Assembly (NCBI GenBank): GCA_019828595.1
Contig: JAHQRK010000044.1
Span: 1-64,000 of the forward strand
Length of the DNA stretch: 64,000 nucleotides
DNA from: Aphanomyces cochlioides
Lineage: Eukaryota > Oomycota > Saprolegniomycetes > Saprolegniales > Verrucalvaceae
Direction of reading: 5' to 3'
The translations under genes were made by a program, and so were the position numbers. This document shows, one piece after another, positions 34,801-46,800 of the stretch; position 1 is the stretch's first letter, and the number at the start of each line of letters is the position of its first letter. The notes under the pieces were generated by a model, which saw nothing but the letters and a program-made list of their open reading frames with translations, had not been told where the DNA came from and ran no database searches.

Positions 34801-37800
34801 ATGCGCCATTTGAATCGATATCGAGACCGACGACAACACACGGTTCAGATTTTGCGTCGTGGACAACACGAGACGAGGCAACATGAACGTGCCATTTCCC
34901 GACGATGCATTCAAGTAGTGCATCGGTGGGTAGTTGTCCACGGTTTGGACCACATACACGGCCACAGATTTCGCCACGGCAGGAGTGTCGATTCGCACGT
35001 GTATCGTGACTGCATCCGACATCCCGACCGCAACGTCGGACAGCTCAATCGTGCCACTCGTGTTGAAGGGTACAAGCGAATCCGATCGGATCGACCCAAT
35101 GGACAACTGAGTTGGTGAAGCCACGCGCAACACAGGCAACGGGTCACTTGGAGCATTTTCCCACGTCGCCTTGACTCGATACATCCAATTCAGTACTGAC
35201 GTCCCGGACGACAGCCTCTGCGTCACTTGAATTGCATATTGGGTCAGACCCACGTACGACGGAGGCATCTGAATCGCCATCGACACTTGAGTCGTCAGTC
35301 GGGACACATTCCGCTCTCCCGTCGACGACATGGACGGCACGGTCCACGATCCCTCCGGCGTGAGCACATCCACGAGATGCATTGCGGGATAATTCGTCGC
35401 CGACCGGACAACGTACGCTGTCACACAGGATGGAGTCGCGAAGTTGAACGCATTCCAAAACGTCACAATCAATTGGTCCGACACGTCCAGCGAAACATTG
35501 TTGAGGCGAATGAACGCGATCGTGTCGAACGGCACGGATGTGTTGATTTCAACGTTGACGACGTCAAGGGCTTCTTGGGTCTCCGCACGAAGGGATGGAA
35601 GAGCCAAAGAAGGAGGAAGCCAAGTCATGTTGCCTTGGTATGTCCATTGCGAACTCACGTTGTTTGGTTTCAGCACAGACACACGCAGCGCATATTGCAT
35701 CGTTCCCACAAACGACTCGCCCAGCTCAAACGCCACGGACAACGAGTCAATCATGCGTGTCACGTTCTGATACGCCGGCAGAACTTTGGCCGGCAACGTC
35801 CACGTTCCTTGGTCCAACACCACCGGCCAATACCCCGACGGATACATGTCCATCGATTCCACGGCGAGCAAGGTCGTGATCACATTCGACGCCAGCGGAT
35901 CCAACACGCGAACGTCCACTTGGAATTGATCCGAGATGTCCAGCGGAATATTCGACAGCTCCAATGTCCCCGACGAATTGAATGCCACCACCTCATCGAC
36001 TTGGACCGACCCGATGGCCAGGGGAGTGACCACCGCTGGATGGATCGGTGGCACGAGTGCCGCCACCTTGGACTGCCACGTCATATTTCCACGATAGAGA
36101 TATTGAGTCTGCGATGGCTGGGTCGACAAGCGGACCGTGTACGAGATGGACCCGACAAAGTAATGCGCCATTTGAATCGATATCGAGACCGACGACAACA
36201 CACGGTTCAGATTTTGCGTCGTGGACAACACGAGACGAGGCAACATGAACGTGCCATTTCCCGACGATGCATTCAAGTAGTGCATCGGTGGGTAGTTGTC
36301 CACGGTTTGGACCACATACACGGCCACAGATTTCGCCACGGCAGGAGTGTCGATTCGCACGTGTATCGTGACTGCATCCGACATCCCGACTGCAACGTCG
36401 GACAGCTCAATCGTGCCACTCGTGTTGAAGGGTACAAGCGAATCCGATCGGATCGACCCAATGGACAACTGAGTTGGTGAAGCCACGCGCAACACAGGCA
36501 ACGGGTCACTTGGAGCATTTTCCCACGTCGCCTTGACTCGATACATCCAATTCAGTACTGACGTCCCGGACGACAGCCTCTGCGTCACTTGAATTGCATA
36601 TTGGGTCAGACCCACGTACGACGGAGGCATCTGAATCGCCATCGACACTTGAGTCGTCAGTCGGGACACATTCCGCTCTCCCGTCGACGACATGGACGGC
36701 ACGGTCCACGATCCCTCCGGCGTGAGCACATCCACGAGATGCATTGCGGGATAATTCGTCGCCGACCGGACAACGTACGCTGTCACACAGGATGGAGTCG
36801 CGAAGTTGAACGCATTCCAAAACGTCACAATCAATTGGTCCGACACGTCCAGCGAAACATTGTTGAGGCGAATGAACGCGATCGTGTCGAACGGCACGGA
36901 TGTGTTGATTTCAACGTTGACGACGTCAAGGGCTTCTTGGGTCTCCGCACGAAGGGATGGAAGAGCCAAAGAAGGAGGAAGCCAAGTCATGTTGCCTTGG
37001 TATGTCCATTGCGAACTCACGTTGTTTGGTTTCAGCACAGACACACGCAGCGCATATTGCATCGTTCCCACAAACGACTCGCCCAGCTCAAACGCCACGG
37101 ACAACGAGTCAATCATGCGTGTCACGTTCTGATACGCCGGCAGAACTTTGGCCGGCAACGTCCATGTTCCTTGGTCCAACACCACCGGCCAATACCCCGA
37201 CGGATACATGTCCATCGATTCCACGGCGAGCAAGGTCGTGATCACATTCGACGCCAGCGGATCCAACACGCGAACGTCCACTTGGAATTGATCCGAGATG
37301 TCCAGCGGAATATTCGACAGCTCCAATGTCCCCGACGAATTGAATGCCACCACCTCATCGACTTGGACCGACCCGATGGCCAGGGGAGTGACCACCGCTG
37401 GATGGATCGGTGGCACGAGTGCCGCCACCTTGGACTGCCACGTCATATTTCCACGATAGAGATATTGAGTCTGCGATGGCTGGGTCGACAAGCGGACCGT
37501 GTACGAGATGGACCCGACAAAGTAATGCGCCATTTGAATCGATATCGAGACCGACGACAACACACGGTTCAGATTTTGCGTCGTGGACAACACGAGACGA
37601 GGCAACATGAACGTGCCATTTCCCGACGATGCATTCAAGTAGTGCATCGGTGGGTAGTTGTCCACGGTTTGGACCACAAACACGGCCACAGATTTCGCCA
37701 CGGCAGGAGTGTCGATTCGCACGTGTATCGTGACTGCATCCGACATCCCGACCGCAACGTCGGACAGCTCAATCGTGCCACTCGTGTTGAAGGGTACAAG

Positions 37801-40800
37801 CGAATCCGATCGGATCGACCCAATGGACAACTGAGTTGGTGAAGCCACGCGCAACACAGGCAACGGGTCACTTGGAGCATTTTCCCACGTCGCCTTGACT
37901 CGATACATCCAATTCAGTACTGACGTCCCGGACGACAGCCTCTGCGTCACTTGAATTGCATATTGGGTCAGACCCACGTACGACGGAGGCATCTGAATCG
38001 CCATCGACACTTGAGTCGTCAGTCGGGACACATTCCGCTCTCCCGTCGACGACATGGACGGCACGGTCCACGATCCCTCCGGCGTGAGCACATCCACGAG
38101 ATGCATTGCGGGATAATTCGTCGCCGACCGGACAACGTACGCTGTCACACAGGATGGAGTCGCGAAGTTGAACGCATTCCAAAACGTCACAATCAATTGG
38201 TCCGACACGTCCAGCGAAACATTGTTGAGGCGAATGAACGCGATCGTGTCGAACGGCACGGATGTGTTGATTTCAACGTTGACGACGTCAAGGGCTTCTT
38301 GGGTCTCCGCACGAAGGGATGGAAGAGCCAAAGAAGGAGGAAGCCAAGTCATGTTGCCTTGGTATGTCCATTGCGAACTCACGTTGTTTGGTTTCAGCAC
38401 AGACACACGCAGCGCATATTGCATCGTTCCCACAAACGACTCGCCCAGCTCAAACGCCACGGACAACGAGTCAATCATGCGTGTCACGTTCTGATACGCC
38501 GGCAGAACTTTGGCCGGCAACGTCCATGTTCCTTGGTCCAACACCACCGGCCAATACCCCGACGGATACATGTCCATCGATTCCACGGCGAGCAAGGTCG
38601 TGATCACATTCGACGCCAGCGGATCCAACACGCGAACGTCCACTTGGAATTGATCCGAGATGTCCAGCGGAATATTCGACAGCTCCAATGTCCCCGACGA
38701 ATTGAATGCCACCACCTCATCGACTTGGACCGACCCGATGGCCAGGGGAGTGACCACCGCTGGATGGATCGGTGGCACGAGTGCCGCCACCTTGGACTGC
38801 CACGTCATATTTCCACGATAGAGATATTGAGTCTGCGATGGCTGGGTCGACAAGCGGACCGTGTACGAGATGGACCCGACAAAGTAATGCGCCATTTGAA
38901 TCGATATCGAGACCGACGACAACACACGGTTCAGATTTTGCGTCGTGGACAACACGAGACGAGGCAACATGAACGTGCCATTTCCCGACGATGCATTCAA
39001 GTAGTGCATCGGTGGGTAGTTGTCCACGGTTTGGACCACATACACGGCCACAGATTTCGCCACGGCAGGAGTGTCGATTCGCACGTGTATCGTGACTGCA
39101 TCCGACATCCCGACCGCAACGTCGGACAGCTCAATCGTGCCACTCGTGTTGAAGGGTACAAGCGAATCCGATCGGATCGACCCAATGGACAACTGAGTTG
39201 GTGAAGCCACGCGCAACACAGGCAACGGGTCACTTGGAGCATTTTCCCACGTCGCCTTGACTCGATACATCCAATTCAGTACTGACGTCCCGGACGACAG
39301 CCTCTGCGTCACTTGAATTGCATATTGGGTCAGACCCACGTACGACGGAGGCATCTGAATCGCCATCGACACTTGAGTCGTCAGTCGGGACACATTCCGC
39401 TCTCCCGTCGACGACATGGACGGCACGGTCCACGATCCCTCCGGCGTGAGCACATCCACGAGATGCATTGCGGGATAATTCGTCGCCGACCGGACAACGT
39501 ACGCTGTCACACAGGATGGAGTCGCGAAGTTGAACGCATTCCAAAACGTCACAATCAATTGGTCCGACACGTCCAGCGAAACATTGTTGAGGCGAATGAA
39601 CGCGATCGTGTCGAACGGCACGGATGTGTTGATTTCAACGTTGACGACGTCAAGGGCTTCTTGGGTCTCCGCACGAAGGGATGGAAGAGCCAAAGAAGGA
39701 GGAAGCCAAGTCATGTTGCCTTGGTATGTCCATTGCGAACTCACGTTGTTTGGTTTCAGCACAGACACACGCAGCGCATATTGCATCGTTCCCACAAACG
39801 ACTCGCCCAGCTCAAACGCCACGGACAACGAGTCAATCATGCGTGTCACGTTCTGATACGCCGAGAACTTTGGCCGGCAACGTCCACGTTCCTTGGTCCA
39901 ACACCACCGGCCAATACCCCGACGGATACATGTCCATCGATTCCACGGCGAGCAAGGTCGTGATCACATTCGACGCCAGCGGATCCAACACGCGAACGTC
40001 CACTTGGAATTGATCCGAGATGTCCAGCGGAATATTCGACAGCTCCAATGTCCCCGACGAATTGAATGCCACCACCTCATCGACTTGGACCGACCCGATG
40101 GCCAGGGGAGTGACCACCGCTGGATGGATCGGTGGCACGAGTGCCGCCACCTTGGACTGCCACGTCATATTTCCACGATAGAGATATTGAGTCTGCGATG
40201 GCTGGGTCGACAAGCGGACCGTGTACGAGATGGACCCGACAAAGTAATGCGCCATTTGAATCGATATCGAGACCGACGACAACACACGGTTCAGATTTTG
40301 CGTCGTGGACAACACGAGACGAGGCAACATGAACGTGCCATTTCCCGACGATGCATTCAAGTAGTGCATCGGTGGGTAGTTGTCCACGGTTTGGACCACA
40401 TACACGGCCACAGATTTCGCCACGGCAGGAGTGTCGATTCGCACGTGTATCGTGACTGCATCCGACATCCCGACCGCAACGTCGGACAGCTCAATCGTGC
40501 CACTCGTGTTGAAGGGTACAAGCGAATCCGATCGGATCGACCCAATGGACAACTGAGTTGGTGAAGCCACGCGCAACACAGGCAACGGGTCACTTGGAGC
40601 ATTTTCCCACGTCGCCTTGACTCGATACATCCAATTCAGTACTGACGTCCCGGACGACAGCCTCTGCGTCACTTGAATTGCATATTGGGTCAGACCCACG
40701 TACGACGGAGGCATCTGAATCGCCATCGACACTTGAGTCGTCAGTCGGGACACATTCCGCTCTCCCGTCGACGACATGGACGGCACGGTCCACGATCCCT

Positions 40801-43800
40801 CCGGCGTGAGCACATCCACGAGATGCATTGCGGGATAATTCGTCGCCGACCGGACAACGTACGCTGTCACACAGGATGGAGTCGCGAAGTTGAACGCATT
40901 CCAAAACGTCACAATCAATTGGTCCGACACGTCCAGCGAAACATTGTTGAGGCGAATGAACGCGATCGTGTCGAACGGCACGGATGTGTTGATTTCAACG
41001 TTGACGACGTCAAGGGCTTCTTGGGTCTCCGCACGAAGGGATGGAAGAGCCAAAGAAGGAGGAAGCCAAGTCATGTTGCCTTGGTATGTCCATTGCGAAC
41101 TCACGTTGTTTGGTTTCAGCACAGACACACGCAGCGCATATTGCATCGTTCCCACAAACGACTCGCCCAGCTCAAACGCCACGGACAACGAGTCAATCAT
41201 GCGTGTCACGTTCTGATACGCCGGCAGAACTTTGGCCGGCAACGTCCATGTTCCTTGGTCCAACACCACCGGCCAATACCCCGACGGATACATGTCCATC
41301 GATTCCACGGCGAGCAAGGTCGTGATCACATTCAACGCCAGCGGATCCAACACGCGAACGTCCACTTGGAATTGATCCGAGATGTCCAGCGGAATATTCG
41401 ACAGCTCCAATGTCCCCGACGAATTGAATGCCACCACCTCATCGACTTGGACCGACCCGATGGCCAGGGGAGTGACCACCGCTGGATGGATCGGTGGCAC
41501 GAGTGCCGCCACCTTGGACTGCCACGTCATATTTCCACGATAGAGATATTGAGTCTGCGATGGCTGGGTCGACAAGCGGACCGTGTACGAGATGGACCCG
41601 ACAAAGTAATGCGCCATTTGAATCGATATCGAGACCGACGACAACACACGGTTCAGATTTTGCGTCGTGGACAACACGAGACGAGGCAACATGAACGTGC
41701 CATTTCCCGACGATGCATTCAAGTAGTGCATCGGTGGGTAGTTGTCCACGGTTTGGACCACAAACACGGCCACAGATTTCGCCACGGCAGGAGTGTCGAT
41801 TCGCACGTGTATCGTGACTGCATCCGACATCCCGACCGCAACGTCGGACAGCTCAATCGTGCCACTCGTGTTGAAGGGTACAAGCGAATCCGATCGGATC
41901 GACCCAATGGACAACTGAGTTGGTGAAGCCACGCGCAACACAGGCAACGGGTCACTTGGAGCATTTTCCCACGTCGCCTTGACTCGATACATCCAATTCA
42001 GTACTGACGTCCCGGACGACAGCCTCTGCGTCACTTGAATTGCATATTGGGTCAGACCCACGTACGACGGAGGCATCTGAATCGCCATCGACACTTGAGT
42101 CGTCAGTCGGGACACATTCCGCTCTCCCGTCGACGACATGGACGGCACGGTCCACGATCCCTCCGGCGTGAGCACATCCACGAGATGCATTGCGGGATAA
42201 TTCGTCGCCGACCGGACAACGTACGCTGTCACACAGGATGGAGTCGCGAAGTTGAACGCATTCCAAAACGTCACAATCAATTGGTCCGACACGTCCAGCG
42301 AAACATTGTTGAGGCGAATGAACGCGATCGTGTCGAACGGCACGGATGTGTTGATTTCAACGTTGACGACGTCAAGGGCTTCTTGGGTCTCCGCACGAAG
42401 GGATGGAAGAGCCAAAGAAGGAGGAAGCCAAGTCATGTTGCCTTGGTATGTCCATTGCGAACTCACGTTGTTTGGTTTCAGCACAGACACACGCAGCGCA
42501 TATTGCATCGTTCCCACAAACGACTCGCCCAGCTCAAACGCCACGGACAACGAGTCAATCATGCGTGTCACGTTCTGATACGCCGGCAGAACTTTGGCCG
42601 GCAACGTCCACGTTCCTTGGTCCAACACCACCGGCCAATACCCCGACGGATACATGTCCATCGATTCCACGGCGAGCAAGGTCGTGATCACATTCGACGC
42701 CAGCGGATCCAACACGCGAACGTCCACTTGGAATTGATCCGAGATGTCCAGCGGAATATTCGACAGCTCCAATGTCCCCGACGAATTGAATGCCACCACC
42801 TCATCGACTTGGACCGACCCGATGGCCAGGGGAGTGACCACCGCTGGATGGATCGGTGGCACGAGTGCCGCCACCTTGGACTGCCACGTCATATTTCCAC
42901 GATAGAGATATTGAGTCTGCGATGGCTGGGTCGACAAGCGGACCGTGTACGAGATGGACCCGACAAAGTAATGCGCCATTTGAATCGATATCGAGACCGA
43001 CGACAACACACGGTTCAGATTTTGCGTCGTGGACAACACGAGACGAGGCAACATGAACGTGCCATTTCCCGACGATGCATTCAAGTAGTGCATCGGTGGG
43101 TAGTTGTCCACGGTTTGGACCACAAACACGGCCACAGATTTCGCCACGGCAGGAGTGTCGATTCGCACGTGTATCGTGACTGCATCCGACATCCCGACCG
43201 CAACGTCGGACAGCTCAATCGTGCCACTCGTGTTGAAGGGTACAAGCGAATCCGATCGGATCGACCCAATGGACAACTGAGTTGGTGAAGCCACGCGCAA
43301 CACAGGCAACGGGTCACTTGGAGCATTTTCCCACGTCGCCTTGACTCGATACATCCAATTCAGTACTGACGTCCCGGACGACAGCCTCTGCGTCACTTGA
43401 ATTGCATATTGGGTCAGACCCACGTACGACGGAGGCATCTGAATCGCCATCGACACTTGAGTCGTCAGTCGGGACACATTCCGCTCTCCCGTCGACGACA
43501 TGGACGGCACGGTCCACGATCCCTCCGGCGTGAGCACATCCACGAGATGCATTGCGGGATAATTCGTCGCCGACCGGACAACGTACGCTGTCACACAGGA
43601 TGGAGTCGCGAAGTTGAACGCATTCCAAAACGTCACAATCAATTGGTCCGACACGTCCAGCGAAACATTGTTGAGGCGAATGAACGCGATCGTGTCGAAC
43701 GGCACGGATGTGTTGATTTCAACGTTGACGACGTCAAGGGCTTCTTGGGTCTCCGCACGAAGGGATGGAAGAGCCAAAGAAGGAGGAAGCCAAGTCATGT

Positions 43801-46800
43801 TGCCTTGGTATGTCCATTGCGAACTCACGTTGTTTGGTTTCAGCACAGACACACGCAGCGCATATTGCATCGTTCCCACAAACGACTCGCCCAGCTCAAA
43901 CGCCACGGACAACGAGTCAATCATGCGTGTCACGTTCTGATACGCCGGCAGAACTTTGGCCGGCAACGTCCACGTTCCTTGGTCCAACACCACCGGCCAA
44001 TACCCCGACGGATACATGTCCATCGATTCCACGGCGAGCAAGGTCGTGATCACATTCGACGCCAGCGGATCCAACACGCGAACGTCCACTTGGAATTGAT
44101 CCGAGATGTCCAGCGGAATATTCGACAGCTCCAATGTCCCCGACGAATTGAATGCCACCACCTCATCGACTTGGACCGACCCGATGGCCAGGGGAGTGAC
44201 CACCGCTGGATGGATCGGTGGCACGAGTGCCGCCACCTTGGACTGCCACGTCATATTTCCACGATAGAGATATTGAGTCTGCGATGGCTGGGTCGACAAG
44301 CGGACCGTGTACGAGATGGACCCGACAAAGTAATGCGCCATTTGAATCGATATCGAGACCGACGACAACACACGGTTCAGATTTTGCGTCGTGGACAACA
44401 CGAGACGAGGCAACATGAACGTGCCATTTCCCGACGATGCATTCAAGTAGTGCATCGGTGGGTAGTTGTCCACGGTTTGGACCACAAACACGGCCACAGA
44501 TTTCGCCACGGCAGGAGTGTCGATTCGCACGTGTATCGTGACTGCATCCGACATCCCGACCGCAACGTCGGACAGCTCAATCGTGCCACTCGTGTTGAAG
44601 GGTACAAGCGAATCCGATCGGATCGACCCAATGGACAACTGAGTTGGTGAAGCCACGCGCAACACAGGCAACGGGTCACTTGGAGCATTTTCCCACGTCG
44701 CCTTGACTCGATACATCCAATTCAGTACTGACGTCCCGGACGACAGCCTCTGCGTCACTTGAATTGCATATTGGGTCAGACCCACGTACGACGGAGGCAT
44801 CTGAATCGCCATCGACACTTGAGTCGTCAGTCGGGACACATTCCGCTCTCCCGTCGACGACATGGACGGCACGGTCCACGATCCCTCCGGCGTGAGCACA
44901 TCCACGAGATGCATTGCGGGATAATTCGTCGCCGACCGGACAGCGTACGCTGTCACACAGGATGGAGTCGCGAAGTTGAACGCATTCCAAAACGTCACAA
45001 TCAATTGGTCCGACACGTCCAGCGAAACATTGTTGAGGCGAATGAACGCGATCGTGTCAAACGGCACGGATGTGTTGATTTCAACGTTGACGACGTCAAG
45101 GGCTTCTTGGGTCTCCGCACGAAGGGATGGAAGAGCCAAAGAAGGAGGAAGCCAAGTCATGTTGCCTTGGTATGTCCATTGCGAACTCACGTTGTTTGGT
45201 TTCAGCACAGACACACGCAGCGCATATTGCATCGTTCCCACAAACGACTCGCCCAGCTCAAACGCCACGGACAACGAGTCAATCATGCGTGTCACGTTCT
45301 GATACGCCGGCAGAACTTTGGCCGGCAACGTCCACGTTCCTTGGTCCAACACCACCGGCCAATACCCCGACGGATACATGTCCATCGATTCCACGGCGAG
45401 CAAGGTCGTGATCACATTCGACGCCAGCGGATCCAACACGCGAACGTCCACTTGGAATTGATCCGAGATGTCCAGCGGAATATTCGACAGCTCCAATGTC
45501 CCCGACGAATTGAATGCCACCACCTCATCGACTTGGACCGACCCGATGGCCAGGGGAGTGACCACCGCTGGATGGATCGGTGGCACGAGTGCCGCCACCT
45601 TGGACTGCCACGTCATATTTCCACGATAGAGATATTGAGTCTGCGATGGCTGGGTCGACAAGCGGACCGTGTACGAGATGGACCCGACAAAGTAATGCGC
45701 CATTTGAATCGATATCGAGACCGACGACAACACACGGTTCAGATTTTGCGTCGTGGACAACACGAGACGAGGCAACATGAACGTGCCATTTCCCGACGAT
45801 GCATTCAAGTAGTGCATCGGTGGGTAGTTGTCCACGGTTTGGACCACAAACACGGCCACAGATTTCGCCACGGCAGGAGTGTCGATTCGCACGTGTATCG
45901 TGACTGCATCCGACATCCCGACCGCAACGTCGGACAGCTCAATCGTGCCACTCGTGTTGAAGGGTACAAGCGAATCCGATCGGATCGACCCAATGGACAA
46001 CTGAGTTGGTGAAGCCACGCGCAACACAGGCAACGGGTCACTTGGAGCATTTTCCCACGTCGCCTTGACTCGATACATCCAATTCAGTACTGACGTCCCG
46101 GACGACAGCCTCTGCGTCACTTGAATTGCATATTGGGTCAGACCCACGTACGACGGAGGCATCTGAATCGCCATCGACACTTGAGTCGTCAGTCGGGACA
46201 CATTCCGCTCTCCCGTCGACGACATGGACGGCACGGTCCACGATCCCTCCGGCGTGAGCACATCCACGAGATGCATTGCGGGATAATTCGTCGCCGACCG
46301 GACAGCGTACGCTGTCACACAGGATGGAGTCGCGAAGTTGAACGCATTCCAAAACGTCACAATCAATTGGTCCGACACGTCCAGCGAAACATTGTTGAGG
46401 CGAATGAACGCGATCGTGTCAAACGGCACGGATGTGTTGATTTCAACGTTGACGACGTCAAGGGCTTCTTGGGTCTCCGCACGAAGGGATGGAAGAGCCA
46501 AAGAAGGAGGAAGCCAAGTCATGTTGCCTTGGTATGTCCATTGCGAACTCACGTTGTTTGGTTTCAGCACAGACACACGCAGCGCATATTGCATCGTTCC
46601 CACAAACGACTCGCCCAGCTCAAACGCCACGGACAACGAGTCAATCATGCGTGTCACGTTCTGATACGCCGGCAGAACTTTGGCCGGCAACGTCCACGTT
46701 CCTTGGTCCAACACCACCGGCCAATACCCCGACGGATACATGTCCATCGATTCCACGGCGAGCAAGGTCGTGATCACATTCGACGCCAGCGGATCCAACA

